A stretch of 64,000 nucleotides of DNA, from positions 434,001 through 498,000 of the forward strand of contig NZ_VFRP01000001.1 of the NCBI RefSeq assembly GCF_006385685.1, written 5' to 3'. This stretch comes from Amaricoccus solimangrovi. Its GTDB lineage: Bacteria > Pseudomonadota > Alphaproteobacteria > Rhodobacterales > Rhodobacteraceae. The position numbers were made by a program, and so were the translations under genes. Shown piece by piece: positions 42,336-51,816 of the stretch. The notes below the pieces were generated by a model that saw only the letters and a program-made list of their open reading frames with translations, was not told the origin of the DNA and did no database searches. Positions within the stretch are counted from its first letter, which is position 1; each line of letters starts with the position of its first letter.

Positions 42336-42950
42336 ATGGGTTTCGCAGTCTTCGCCTTCTATCTCTTCGCCATCGTCGCCGTCGTCTCGGGCGTGCTCGT
42401 CATCTCGTCGCGCAATCCGGTGCATTCGGTGCTCTGGCTGATCCTCGCCTTCTTCTCGGCGGCCGGGCTCTTCGTGCTGCTCGGCGCGGAATTCGTCGCC
42501 ATGCTGATGCTGATCGTCTATGTCGGCGCGGTCGCGGTGCTGTTCCTCTTCGTCGTGATGATGCTCGACGTCGATTTCACCGCGCTCAGGGCCGGCATGG
42601 CGCGCTATCTGCCGATCGGCCTCCTGATCGGCGTCGTGCTGCTGGTCCAGCTCGGCTTCATGTTCGCCTCCTGGCAGCTCTCCGACCAGGCGCTGAGCCT
42701 GCGCGCCGCCGTGACGCCGCCGCCGGACCAGATCCACAACACCGCCGCGCTCGGCGACCTGCTCTACACGCGCTACGTGCTCCTGTTCCAGCTCGCCGGC
42801 CTCGTGCTGCTCGTGGCGATGATCGGGGCGATCGTGCTGACGCTCAGGAAGCGGGCCTATGTGAAGCGGCAGAACGTGCTCGATCAGATGTACCGCGATC
42901 CGGCGACCGCGATCGAGCTCCTGGATATCAAGCCGGGGCAGGGAGCATGA
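42336..42950 (+). CDS. nuoJ: NADH:quinone oxidoreductase subunit J
   Basis: A 204-residue membrane subunit (ND6 type) with five predicted helices. The [40 protein letters not shown] region is the conserved TM2-TM3 pi-bulge segment. The start MGFAVFAFY follows GAGGAGC. Its stop overlaps (ATGA) the start of a 24-residue ORF that fills the gap to nuoK. Confidence 0.96.
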   Translation: MGFAVFAFYLFAIVAVVSGVLVISSRNPVHSVLWLILAFFSAAGLFVLLGAEFVAMLMLIVYVGAVAVLFLFVVMMLDVDFTALRAGMARYLPIGLLIGVVLLVQLGFMFASWQLSDQALSLRAAVTPPPDQIHNTAALGDLLYTRYVLLFQLAGLVLLVAMIGAIVLTLRKRAYVKRQNVLDQMYRDPATAIELLDIKPGQGA

Positions 42951-43021
42951 TCGTCGCGTCCTGGGCCGCGGCGCTGATAGGAATTGCGACGATCACGCTC
43001 GTCGCGAACGGGTGGGGGTGA
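42947..43021 (+). CDS. 24-residue hydrophobic ORF between nuoJ and nuoK
   Basis: A mini-ORF that exactly spans the nuoJ-nuoK gap. Its ATG overlaps the nuoJ stop (ATGA) and its stop lies 4 bp before the nuoK GTG. The product, [20 protein letters not shown] plus NGWG, could form a single membrane helix. It may be a real micro-protein or merely a translational-coupling device that brings ribosomes to the GTG start of nuoK; the sequence cannot distinguish these. Confidence 0.5.
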   Translation: MIVASWAAALIGIATITLVANGWG

Positions 43022-43025
43022 GACG

Positions 43026-43331
43026 GTGGTTGGTCTCGGACATTATCTGACGGTCGCGGCGCTCCTGTTCGTGACCGGCATCTTCGGCATCTTCCTGAAC
43101 CGGAAGAACGTCATCATCATCCTGATGTCGATCGAGCTCATCCTGCTCGCGGTCAACATCAACCTCGTCTCCTTCTCGGCCTATCTCGGCGATCTGGTGG
43201 GGCAGGTCTTCACCCTCTTCGTGCTCACGGTCGCGGCGGCGGAAGCCGCGATCGGCCTTGCCATCCTCGTCTGCTTCTTCCGCAACCGCGGCACCATCGC
43301 GGTGGACGACATCAATGTGATGAAGGGCTGA
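43026..43331 (+). CDS. nuoK: NADH:quinone oxidoreductase subunit K
   Basis: A 101-residue membrane subunit (ND4L type) with three helices. The conserved glutamates needed for proton translocation are in [15 protein letters not shown] (first) and [15 protein letters not shown] (second). A GTG start at 43026 yields the standard length; GGGGG lies eight bases upstream. ATG-only calling would choose a different or upstream start in the wrong context. Confidence 0.95.
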   Translation: MVGLGHYLTVAALLFVTGIFGIFLNRKNVIIILMSIELILLAVNINLVSFSAYLGDLVGQVFTLFVLTVAAAEAAIGLAILVCFFRNRGTIAVDDINVMKG

Positions 43332-43335
43332 GGGC

Positions 43336-45477
43336 ATGACGACGATCATCCTCTTCGCGCCGCTCCTCGGCGCCCTGCTCTGCGGTTTTGGCTACAAGTG
43401 GTTCGGCGAGAAGGGCGCGACCTATATCGCCACGGGCCTGCTCTTCGTCGCGGCCTTCTTCTCCTGGATCGTGTTCCTGACCTTCGGCGGCGAGACGGCG
43501 CATGTTCCGCTGTTCCGCTGGATCGTCTCGGGCACGCTCGCCGCCGACTGGGGCATCCGGCTCGACCGGCTGACCGCGATCATGCTGATCGTCGTCACCA
43601 CCGTCTCCTCACTCGTGCATCTCTACAGCGTCGGCTACATGGCGCATGACGAGAACTGGAAGAACAGCGAGAGCTACCGGCCGCGCTTCTTCGCCTACCT
43701 CTCGTTCTTCACCTTCGCGATGCTGATGCTCGTGACGGCGGACAACCTGCTCCAGCTCTTCTTCGGCTGGGAGGGCGTCGGCGTCGCCTCCTACCTGCTG
43801 ATCGGCTTCTACTACCGCAAGTCGAGCGCGAACGCGGCGGCGATCAAGGCCTTCGTCGTGAACCGGGTCGGCGACTTCGGCTTCCTGATGGGGATCTTCC
43901 TCACCTATGTCGCGGTCGATTCGATCGCCTTCGACGACATCTTCGCCGCCGGGCCCGGCCTGGCGCAGTCGACGCTGCACTTCCTCTGGCGCGACTGGAC
44001 GGCGTCGGAAGTCATCGCGACGATGCTCTTCATCGGCGCCATGGGCAAGTCGGCGCAGCTCTTCCTGCACACCTGGCTGCCGGACGCGATGGAAGGCCCG
44101 ACCCCGGTCTCCGCGCTCATCCACGCCGCGACCATGGTGACGGCGGGCGTGTTCCTCGTCTGCCGCATGTCGCCGATCATCGAATACGCACCGCATGCCA
44201 AGACCTTCATCGTCTACATCGGCGCCACCACCGCCTTCTTCGCGGCGACGGTCGGTCTCGTGCAGAACGACATCAAGCGGGTGATCGCCTATTCGACCTG
44301 CTCGCAGCTCGGCTACATGTTCGTGGCCGCGGGCGTCGGCGTCTATTCGGCGGCGATGTTCCACCTGCTGACCCACGCCTTCTTCAAGGCGCTGCTCTTC
44401 CTCTGCGCCGGCTCGGTTATCCATGCGATGCACCACGAGCAGGACATGCGCAACTACGGCGGGTTGAGGAAGAAGGTGCCGATCACCTTCTGGACCATGG
44501 TGCTCGGCACGCTCGCGATCACCGGCGTCGGCATTCCGCAGACCACGATCGGCTTCGCGGGCTTCCTCTCCAAGGACGCGATCCTCGAAAGCGCCTGGGC
44601 CGGCGGCACGGCGGCGTCGAGCTATGCCTTCTGGATGCTGGTGATCGCCGCCGCCTTCACCTCCTTCTATTCCTGGCGCCTGATCTTCATGACCTTCTTC
44701 GGGGAGCCGAGGGGCGATCATCACGCGCATGACCACGCGCACGAGAGCCCGCGGGTGATGACGATCCCGCTGATGGTGCTCGCGCTCGGCGCGGTCTTCT
44801 CGGGCATGATCTGGTACAACTCCTTCTTCGGCGATCACGCGCGGGTGCTGAGCTTCTTCGGGATGCCGGCCCACGAGGCCGAGGCGGTTCTCTCGGAGGG
44901 CGAGGGAGGCCACGCCGCGCCGATGCAGGCGGCGGGGGAGCATGCCGCGCCCGCCGAGGGCGAGGCGGCGCCGACGGCCGAGGCGCCGGGGGCGGCCGCG
45001 GTCGTCGCGCATGGCGCGGCCGAGGGTCCGATCGGCGCGATCTACATGGCCCCGGACAACCACGTGCTGGAGGAGGCGCACCAGGCGCCGTTCCTGATCA
45101 AGTCCTCGCCCTTCATCGCGATGCTGATCGGTTTCGGCGTGGCCTACATGTTCTACATCTCGAACACCACGCTGCCCCGCCGCCTCGCGGAGGCGCAGCG
45201 GCCGCTCTACCTCTTCCTGCTCAACAAGTGGTATTTCGACGAGCTCTACGACTTCCTCTTCGTGCGCCCCGCGATGTGGCTCGGCCGCTTCCTCTGGAAG
45301 AAGGGCGACGGGGAGACGATCGACGGCACGATCAACGGCGTCGCGATGGGTTTCGTGCCCTTCGTGACCCGGCTCGCCGGCCGGGCGCAGTCCGGCTACC
45401 TCTTCCACTACGCATTCGCCATGGTGCTCGGCCTCGTCGTGCTCCTCGCCTGGATCAGCCTCACGAGCGTGGGTTAA
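43336..45477 (+). CDS. nuoL: NADH:quinone oxidoreductase subunit L
   Basis: A 713-residue antiporter-like membrane subunit (ND5 type) that ends in the lateral amphipathic helix. [20 protein letters not shown] and [24 protein letters not shown] are diagnostic. Residues about 512-568 form an Ala/Glu/His/Pro-rich insertion (for example [20 protein letters not shown]), between the [11 protein letters not shown] segment and the C-terminal helices, which is low-complexity and absent from short NuoL proteins. The frame through it is open. It is directly followed by nuoM, one base after the stop. Confidence 0.96.
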   Translation: MTTIILFAPLLGALLCGFGYKWFGEKGATYIATGLLFVAAFFSWIVFLTFGGETAHVPLFRWIVSGTLAADWGIRLDRLTAIMLIVVTTVSSLVHLYSVGYMAHDENWKNSESYRPRFFAYLSFFTFAMLMLVTADNLLQLFFGWEGVGVASYLLIGFYYRKSSANAAAIKAFVVNRVGDFGFLMGIFLTYVAVDSIAFDDIFAAGPGLAQSTLHFLWRDWTASEVIATMLFIGAMGKSAQLFLHTWLPDAMEGPTPVSALIHAATMVTAGVFLVCRMSPIIEYAPHAKTFIVYIGATTAFFAATVGLVQNDIKRVIAYSTCSQLGYMFVAAGVGVYSAAMFHLLTHAFFKALLFLCAGSVIHAMHHEQDMRNYGGLRKKVPITFWTMVLGTLAITGVGIPQTTIGFAGFLSKDAILESAWAGGTAASSYAFWMLVIAAAFTSFYSWRLIFMTFFGEPRGDHHAHDHAHESPRVMTIPLMVLALGAVFSGMIWYNSFFGDHARVLSFFGMPAHEAEAVLSEGEGGHAAPMQAAGEHAAPAEGEAAPTAEAPGAAAVVAHGAAEGPIGAIYMAPDNHVLEEAHQAPFLIKSSPFIAMLIGFGVAYMFYISNTTLPRRLAEAQRPLYLFLLNKWYFDELYDFLFVRPAMWLGRFLWKKGDGETIDGTINGVAMGFVPFVTRLAGRAQSGYLFHYAFAMVLGLVVLLAWISLTSVG

Positions 45478-45478
45478 G

Positions 45479-47014
45479 ATGAACAGCCTCCTCTCCCTCG
45501 TCACCTTCCTGCCGCTGATCGGCGCGGTCGTCCTGCTTCTCTTCCTGAAGGGGGATGACTCGGCGGCGCGCAAGAACGCGAAGCTGCTCGCGCTCTTCAC
45601 CACGACGGCCACCTTCCTGCTGTCGCTCTTCGTGCTCTTCGGCTTCGACGCGTCGAACCCGGGCTTCCAGTTCGTCGAGGAGCGGGCCTGGCTCGGCGGG
45701 CTCACCTACAAGATGGGCGTCGACGGGATCTCGGTCCTGTTCGTGATGCTGACGACGGTGCTGATGCCGATCGTGATCCTCGCCTGCTGGCAGGTGAACG
45801 ATCGCGTCAAGGAGTACATGGTCGCCTTCCTCGTGCTCGAGACGCTGATGATCGGCGTCTTCTGCGCCCTCGACCTCGTGCTCTTCTACATCTTCTTCGA
45901 GGCGGGCCTCATCCCGATGTTCCTGATCATCGGCATCTGGGGCGGCAAGGACCGGATCTACGCGGCGTTCAAGTTCTTCCTCTACACGCTGCTGGGCTCC
46001 GTGCTGATGCTGATCGCGATGATCGCGATGTACGCCCAGGCCGGCACGACGGACATTCCGACGCTGCTCACCTATTCCTTCAGCTCCGAACCGATCCGGG
46101 TGCTCGGCTTCACCGTCGTCGGCGGGGCGCAGACGCTGATGTGGCTCGCCTTCTTCGCCTCCTTCGCGGTGAAGATGCCGATGTGGCCGGTCCATACCTG
46201 GCTTCCGGACGCCCATGTGCAGGCGCCGACCGCCGGATCGGTCGTGCTGGCGGCGATCCTGCTGAAGATGGGCGGCTACGGCTTCCTGCGCTTCAGCCTG
46301 CCGATGTTCCCGGTCGCCTCCGACGTGATGCAGAACTTCGTCTTCACGCTCTCGGTCATCGCGATCGTCTACACGAGCCTCGTCGCGCTGATGCAGGAGG
46401 ACATCAAGAAGCTGATCGCCTATTCCTCGGTCGCGCACATGGGCTTCGTCACGATGGGGATCTTCGCGCTGAACCGGCAGGGGCTCGACGGCGCGATCTT
46501 CCAGATGCTGAGCCACGGCTTCATCTCCGGCGCGCTCTTCCTCCTCGTCGGCGTGGTCTACGACCGGATGCACACGCGCGAGATCGCCGCCTATGGCGGG
46601 CTCGTGATCCGGATGCCGGTCTACGCGCTGCTCTTCATGCTCTTCACGATGGGCAATGTCGGCCTGCCGGGGACGAGTGGCTTCGTGGGCGAGTTCCTGA
46701 CCATGGCGGGCGCCTTCCAGGCCAACAGCTGGGTCGCCTTCTTCGCCGCCTTCGGCGTGATCCTCTCGGCCGCCTACGCGCTCTGGCTCTACCGGCGCGT
46801 CGTCTTCGGCGACCTGATCAAGGAGAGCCTGAAGACGATCCAGGACATGACCTCGCGCGAGAAGCTCCTCTTCGCGCCGCTGGTGGCGGCGACGATCCTG
46901 CTCGGCGTCTATCCGGCGCTGGTGCTCGACGTGATCGGCCCCTCGGTCGACGCGCTCATCAACCATACCGAGGCGGCCGTGGCGGCGAGCCACACCAGCC
47001 TCGCGCAGAACTGA
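45479..47014 (+). CDS. nuoM: NADH:quinone oxidoreductase subunit M
   Basis: A 511-residue antiporter-like proton-pumping subunit (ND4 type) with fourteen expected helices. Key segments are [36 protein letters not shown] (with the conserved Glu of TM5) and [20 protein letters not shown] (with the channel Lys). The C-terminus is normal. The ATG lies one base after the nuoL stop. Confidence 0.97.
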   Translation: MNSLLSLVTFLPLIGAVVLLLFLKGDDSAARKNAKLLALFTTTATFLLSLFVLFGFDASNPGFQFVEERAWLGGLTYKMGVDGISVLFVMLTTVLMPIVILACWQVNDRVKEYMVAFLVLETLMIGVFCALDLVLFYIFFEAGLIPMFLIIGIWGGKDRIYAAFKFFLYTLLGSVLMLIAMIAMYAQAGTTDIPTLLTYSFSSEPIRVLGFTVVGGAQTLMWLAFFASFAVKMPMWPVHTWLPDAHVQAPTAGSVVLAAILLKMGGYGFLRFSLPMFPVASDVMQNFVFTLSVIAIVYTSLVALMQEDIKKLIAYSSVAHMGFVTMGIFALNRQGLDGAIFQMLSHGFISGALFLLVGVVYDRMHTREIAAYGGLVIRMPVYALLFMLFTMGNVGLPGTSGFVGEFLTMAGAFQANSWVAFFAAFGVILSAAYALWLYRRVVFGDLIKESLKTIQDMTSREKLLFAPLVAATILLGVYPALVLDVIGPSVDALINHTEAAVAASHTSLAQN

Positions 47015-47044
47015 CCTGCGCCGCATACCTTCGAGGAACCGCAG

Positions 47045-48484
47045 ATGTTGAACCAGGACCTTAGCGTAGTCGCCCCCGAGCTGGTGCTGGCGCTGCTTGC
47101 CATGGCTGGCCTGATGTGGGGCGCCTATGCCCGGTCGGACGTGAGCCGGATGGTGCACTGGGCGACGGTGTTCGTGCTGGTGGCGGTCGGCTTCTGGGTC
47201 GGCTTCCAGCCGTCGGAGACCACGACCGCCTTCGGCGACTCCTTCATCAACGACGGCTTCGCCCGGTTCTCGAAGGTGATGGTCCTCTGGGGCGCCGCCG
47301 CGGCGCTCGCCATGAGCCTCGAATACCTGATCCGCACCGAACTCCTGAAATACGAATTCCCGGTGCTGATCCTGCTCGCGACCGTGGGCATGATGGTGAT
47401 GGTCTCCGCGAACGACCTGATCGTGCTCTATCTCGGGCTCGAACTGCAGAGCCTCGCGCTCTACGTCGTCGCCGCCTTCCGCCGCGACTCCGTGCGCTCG
47501 ACCGAGGCGGGGCTGAAGTATTTCGTGCTCGGCTCGCTCTCCTCGGGCCTGCTGCTCTACGGCGCGAGCCTCGTCTACGGCTACGGCGGCACCACCGCCT
47601 TCGCGGGCATCGCGCTCGTCGTCGCCCAGCCGGGTCCGCTCCCGCTCGGCCTCGTCTTCGGCCTCGTCTTCCTCTCGGCGGGCATCGCCTTCAAGGTCTC
47701 GGCCGCGCCGTTCCACATGTGGACGCCCGATGTCTACGAGGGCTCGCCCACGCCGGTCACCGCCTTCTTCGCGACCGCCCCCAAGGTCGCGGCCTCGGCG
47801 ATGTTCGCGCGCGTGCTCTTCTCCGCCTTCGGCGGCGCGGTGCCGGAATGGCAGCAGATCCTCGCCTTCCTGTCGCTCGCCTCGATGGCGCTCGGCTCGG
47901 TCGCGGCGATCGGCCAGACCAACATCAAGCGTCTGATGGCCTATTCCTCGATCGGCCACATGGGCTACGCGCTGATGGGCCTCGCCTCGGGAACGGTGCT
48001 CGGGGTCGAGTCGCTGCTCATCTACCTCGCGATCTACGTGGTGATGAGCGTCGGCGTCTTCGCCTTCATCCTGAACATGGAGAAGGACGGCCAGCCGGTG
48101 ACCGAGATCGCCTCGCTCGGCCTCTACTCGCGGGTGGAGCCGGCGCGCGCCGCGGCGCTCGCGGTGCTGATGTTCAGCCTCGCGGGCATCCCGCCGCTGG
48201 TCGGCTTCTTCGGGAAGTTCTACGTGCTGAAGGCCGCGATCGACGCCGGGCTGGTCTGGCTCGCCGTCGCGGGCATGATCGCGAGCGTGGTCGGCGCCTA
48301 CTACTACCTGCGCATCGTCTATCTGATGTATTTCGGCCAGCCGGTCGACGGGCTGAACGGCCGGATGCCGACGCTGCACTGGGGTCTGCTCGGGCTCTCC
48401 GCGATCATCATGGTGGTCGGGATCGTGAACCTCTTCGGGGTCGAGACGCTCGCCGCCTCCGCGGCCGCGACGCTCGTTCCCTGA
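47045..48484 (+). CDS. nuoN: NADH:quinone oxidoreductase subunit N
   Basis: A 479-residue antiporter-like subunit (ND2 type), the third proton-pumping homologue. Conserved elements include [20 protein letters not shown] (TM5 Glu), [20 protein letters not shown] and [20 protein letters not shown]. It follows nuoM after 30 bp and ends the complex I set. birA begins 3 bp after the stop, so the operon continues into non-respiratory genes, as is common in alphaproteobacteria. Confidence 0.97.
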   Translation: MLNQDLSVVAPELVLALLAMAGLMWGAYARSDVSRMVHWATVFVLVAVGFWVGFQPSETTTAFGDSFINDGFARFSKVMVLWGAAAALAMSLEYLIRTELLKYEFPVLILLATVGMMVMVSANDLIVLYLGLELQSLALYVVAAFRRDSVRSTEAGLKYFVLGSLSSGLLLYGASLVYGYGGTTAFAGIALVVAQPGPLPLGLVFGLVFLSAGIAFKVSAAPFHMWTPDVYEGSPTPVTAFFATAPKVAASAMFARVLFSAFGGAVPEWQQILAFLSLASMALGSVAAIGQTNIKRLMAYSSIGHMGYALMGLASGTVLGVESLLIYLAIYVVMSVGVFAFILNMEKDGQPVTEIASLGLYSRVEPARAAALAVLMFSLAGIPPLVGFFGKFYVLKAAIDAGLVWLAVAGMIASVVGAYYYLRIVYLMYFGQPVDGLNGRMPTLHWGLLGLSAIIMVVGIVNLFGVETLAASAAATLVP

Positions 48485-48487
48485 GCG

Positions 48488-49249
48488 ATGACGCGCTGGC
48501 CCGAGGGCGTCGGCCGGGAGATCCTCGCCGAGATCGACAGCACCAACGCGGAGGCGCTGCGGCGGGGCCGGGCCGGGCGGCCCGATCCCGCCTGGATCCT
48601 GTCGCGGAACCAGACCGCGGGCCGGGGGCGCCGGGGCCGGGTCTGGCAGCAGGATCCCGGGAACTTCGCCGCGAGCCTCTTCATGCTGGTCGAGGGCGGG
48701 CCGACCGCCGCCGCGCAGCGCTCCTTCGTGGCGGCGCTCGCGCTCTTCGACGCGCTCGTCGCGGTGACCGGGCGGCCCGAGCTCTTCGCGCTCAAATGGC
48801 CGAACGACGTGCTGCTGACCGGCGGCAAGCTCGCGGGGATCCTGCTCGAGAGCGAGATGGCACCGCGCGGCGGCGTCGCGCTCGCGGTCGGCATCGGGGT
48901 CAACCTGCGCTCGGCGCCCGAGGCGCGCGCGCTCGGGCCCGGGGCGACGCGGCCGGTCAGCCTCGGCGAGAGCCTCGGCGGCGCGCCGACGCCGGAGGAA
49001 TTCCTCGACCTGCTCGCCCCCGCCTTCGCCCATTGGGATGCCCGGTTGCGGGGTGAGGGCTTCGCGCCGCTGCGCGCCGCCTGGCTCGCCCGCGCCGCCC
49101 GGATCGGGGAGCCGATCGTCGCGCGCCTGCCGGGGCGCGAGCTCTCCGGCCTCTTCGAGACGATCGACGCCGACGGCGCGCTGGTCCTCGCCGCGGCGGA
49201 GGGCCGGATCACGCTGCCCGCCGCCGACGTGTTCTTCCTGCCGGTCTGA
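48488..49249 (+). CDS. birA: Biotin--[biotin carboxyl-carrier protein] ligase
   Basis: A 253-residue biotin protein ligase lacking an N-terminal DNA-binding domain, so it is a pure enzyme without repressor activity. The biotinyl-AMP loop is GRGRRGR (residues 45-51) and the lysine-bearing core KWPNDVLLTGGKLAGILLES is present; a C-terminal SH3-like domain ends at residue 253. It would biotinylate carriers such as Pyc (16226-19678). It sits in the nuo transcript between nuoN and coaX. Confidence 0.94.
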   Translation: MTRWPEGVGREILAEIDSTNAEALRRGRAGRPDPAWILSRNQTAGRGRRGRVWQQDPGNFAASLFMLVEGGPTAAAQRSFVAALALFDALVAVTGRPELFALKWPNDVLLTGGKLAGILLESEMAPRGGVALAVGIGVNLRSAPEARALGPGATRPVSLGESLGGAPTPEEFLDLLAPAFAHWDARLRGEGFAPLRAAWLARAARIGEPIVARLPGRELSGLFETIDADGALVLAAAEGRITLPAADVFFLPV

Positions 49250-49267
49250 GCGGAGGATCGTTCGCGG

Positions 49268-50035
49268 ATGCTGCTCGCCATCGACGTCGGAAACACCAAC
49301 ACGGTCTTCGCGCTGCACGACGGCGCGGCCGTGATCGCGGAATGGCGGTGCAGCACCGACCGGCAGCGGACGGCGGACGAGTATTTCGTCTGGCTGCGGC
49401 AGCTCTTCGACCATCACGGGCTCCATCCCGCCGTGCGCTCGGTCGTCATCTCCTCCGTCGTGCCGCAGGTCGTGTTCAACCTGCGCGTCCTTTCCGACCG
49501 CTATTTCCACACCCGGCCGAAGGTCGTCGGCAAGCCCGAGGTGAAGCTCGGCGTGCCGGTCCGCGTCGATCCGACGACGCATGTCGGCGCCGACCGGCTC
49601 GTGAACACGGTCGGCGCCTTCGACCGCTACGGCGGCGATCTCATCGTCGTCGATTTCGGCACCGCGACCACCTTCGACGTGGTCGGCCACGACGGCGCCT
49701 ACGAGGGGGGCGTGATCGCTCCCGGCGTGAACCTGTCGCTGAAGGCGCTGCACGACGCGGCCGCGGCGCTGCCCTTCATCGACGTGACGCGTCCCGACCA
49801 CGTCGTCGGGACGAATACGGTTGCCTGCATGCAGTCGGGCATCTACTGGGGCTATGTCGGCCTCATCGAGGGTCTCTGCGCGCGCATCCGCGCCGAACGC
49901 GGGACGCCGATGACGGTCATCGGAACCGGGGGGCTGTCCACCCTCTTCGCTCAAGGGACAGATGTGCTGGAAAAGGTCGATACCGGGCTCACGATTCACG
50001 GGCTGGTGCTGATCGACCGTTTGAACGAGGAGTAG
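49268..50035 (+). CDS. coaX: Type III pantothenate kinase
   Basis: A 255-residue CoaX enzyme that phosphorylates pantothenate in the first step of coenzyme A synthesis; it belongs to the ASKHA fold and resists CoA feedback, unlike CoaA. The N-terminal phosphate loop DVGNTNTVFAL (residues 5-15), the SSVVPQVVFNLR segment, THVGADRLVNTVGAF and DFGTATTFDVV (with the catalytic Asp) are all visible. It lies 18 bp after birA and 10 bp before RNase J. Confidence 0.96.
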   Translation: MLLAIDVGNTNTVFALHDGAAVIAEWRCSTDRQRTADEYFVWLRQLFDHHGLHPAVRSVVISSVVPQVVFNLRVLSDRYFHTRPKVVGKPEVKLGVPVRVDPTTHVGADRLVNTVGAFDRYGGDLIVVDFGTATTFDVVGHDGAYEGGVIAPGVNLSLKALHDAAAALPFIDVTRPDHVVGTNTVACMQSGIYWGYVGLIEGLCARIRAERGTPMTVIGTGGLSTLFAQGTDVLEKVDTGLTIHGLVLIDRLNEE

Positions 50036-50045
50036 CACCGGGACC

Positions 50046-51719
50046 ATGGCAGGCAAGGAACGGCTGATCTATCTCGCGCTCGGCGGCGCGGGAGAGATCG
50101 GCATGAACATGTACGTATACGGCTACGGGCCGAAGGACGCCGAGCGCCTGATCCTCGTCGATGTCGGCGTGACCTTTCCCGACATGGAGACGACGCCGGG
50201 GGTCGATCTGATCATGGCCGATCCCGCCTGGGTGCAGGCGCGGGCCGACCGGCTCGAGGGGATCTTCATCACCCACGCGCACGAGGATCACGTCGGCGGG
50301 CTCGGCATGCTCTGGTCGCGCCTCGGCGCGCCGGTCTATGCCCGCCGCTTCACCGCCGCGATCGCCCAGAACAAGATGGACCGCGCCGGCCAGCCCGCGA
50401 GCGAGGTGCGCCAGGTCGACGCCTGGCCGCACATGGTCGAGGCGGGGCCTTTCCGCGTCGGCTTCGTCCCCGTGTCGCATTCGATCCCCGAGAGCTCCAG
50501 CCTCGTGATCGAGACGCCGGCGGGGCGGATCCTGCATTCGGCCGATTTCAAGACCGATCCGACCCCGGTGGTGGGCGATCCCTTCGACGCGGACATCTTC
50601 CGCGCGATCGGGGACCAGGGCGTCAAGGTGATGACCTGCGATTCGACGAATGTCTTCTCGCAGCATCCCGGCCGGTCGGAGGCGACGCTGACCGAGCCGA
50701 TCCGCGCGCTGATGCGCGAGGCGGAGGGCATGGTGGTCGCGACCACCTTCGCCTCCAACGTCGCGCGGCTCCGGACGCTCGCGGAGGCGGGCCACGCGGC
50801 CGGCCGCCAGATCGTCGTGCTCGGCCGCGCGATGAACACGATGCTGAAGACCGCCCGCGCGACCGAGGTGCTGGACGGCTTCCCGCCCACGGTCGACGTG
50901 ACGGAGGCGGATTCGGTGCCGCGCAGCCAGCTTCTGGTGCTCGCGACCGGCAGCCAGGGCGAACGCCGCGCGGCCTCGGCGCAGCTTGCCAGCGGCAAGT
51001 ACATGGGGCTGGAGCTGCGGCGGGGCGACACCTTCCTCTTCTCCTCGAAGACCATCCCGGGCAACGAGATCAGCGTCGGGCGGATCATGAACGCGCTGAG
51101 CGAGAAGGGGGTCCGGATCGTCGACGACGCGGACGGGCGCTACCATGTCTCGGGCCATGCGAACCGGCCCGATCTCGCGGTGATGCAGGACCTGCTGCGT
51201 CCCTCGGTGATCGTGCCGATGCATGGCGAGCATCGCCATCTGACCACCCACGCGGAATACGCGGAATCGCGCGGCTATGTCGGCGTGGTGGCGCCGAACG
51301 GGGCGATGCTCGATCTGACCGGGCCGGTGCCGAAATTCGCCGAGAAGGTCGAGACCGGGCGGGTCTATCTCGACGGGACCGAGATCATCGGCGCGCTGGA
51401 CGGCGTCGTGCGGGAGCGGATCCGGATGGCGATCCGGGGCCATGTGATCGTCTCGATCCTGATCGACGAGGGCGGCAAGCCCATCGGCGGCGCCTGGGTC
51501 GAGACGGTGGGCCTGCCCGAGGTCGCCCGCCTGCGCGACGGTCTGGCCGGCGCGCTCGAGGACGACATCGGCCGGGAGCTCGCGCGGGCGCGCAAGGCCG
51601 ATTTCGACGATGACGACGCGATCGAGCAGATCGTGGCGCGCACCGTCTCGCGCCGCTGCAACGACCTGATCGGCAAGAAGCCGGTCTGCACGGTGATGAT
51701 CAGCCGGCTGGAAGCCTGA
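50046..51719 (+). CDS. rnj: Ribonuclease J
   Basis: A 557-residue beta-CASP metallo-beta-lactamase RNase with 5'-3' exonuclease and endonuclease activity in RNA maturation and decay. The zinc motif H77-A-H79-E-D81-H82 is complete, then HSIPESSSLVIETP, CDSTNVF and the beta-CASP segments ASNVARLRTLAEAG and VPMHGEHRHL. The C-terminal domain (about residues 460-557) is present. It ends the nuo-linked gene string, followed by a shared terminator. Confidence 0.95.
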   Translation: MAGKERLIYLALGGAGEIGMNMYVYGYGPKDAERLILVDVGVTFPDMETTPGVDLIMADPAWVQARADRLEGIFITHAHEDHVGGLGMLWSRLGAPVYARRFTAAIAQNKMDRAGQPASEVRQVDAWPHMVEAGPFRVGFVPVSHSIPESSSLVIETPAGRILHSADFKTDPTPVVGDPFDADIFRAIGDQGVKVMTCDSTNVFSQHPGRSEATLTEPIRALMREAEGMVVATTFASNVARLRTLAEAGHAAGRQIVVLGRAMNTMLKTARATEVLDGFPPTVDVTEADSVPRSQLLVLATGSQGERRAASAQLASGKYMGLELRRGDTFLFSSKTIPGNEISVGRIMNALSEKGVRIVDDADGRYHVSGHANRPDLAVMQDLLRPSVIVPMHGEHRHLTTHAEYAESRGYVGVVAPNGAMLDLTGPVPKFAEKVETGRVYLDGTEIIGALDGVVRERIRMAIRGHVIVSILIDEGGKPIGGAWVETVGLPEVARLRDGLAGALEDDIGRELARARKADFDDDDAIEQIVARTVSRRCNDLIGKKPVCTVMISRLEA

Positions 51720-51760
51720 GCCCGGGCGGCGGCCGCGCGCCGCGATCGGCCCGAAAACGA

Positions 51761-51799
51761 AAGGAGCCTCCGGCGAGACGCGCGGAGGCTCCTTCTTTC
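51761..51799. terminator. Bidirectional terminator between rnj and DEAD-box helicase
   Basis: Perfect 12-bp arms AAGGAGCCTCCG (51761-51772) and CGGAGGCTCCTT (51783-51794) with a 10-nt loop, then CTTTCT on the plus strand and an A-rich run (AAAACGAAAGG) that reads as TTTCGTTTT on the minus strand. It lies between convergent genes and should end both transcripts. Confidence 0.88.
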
Positions 51800-51816
51800 T
51801 GTGCGCGGTCGGCGGC

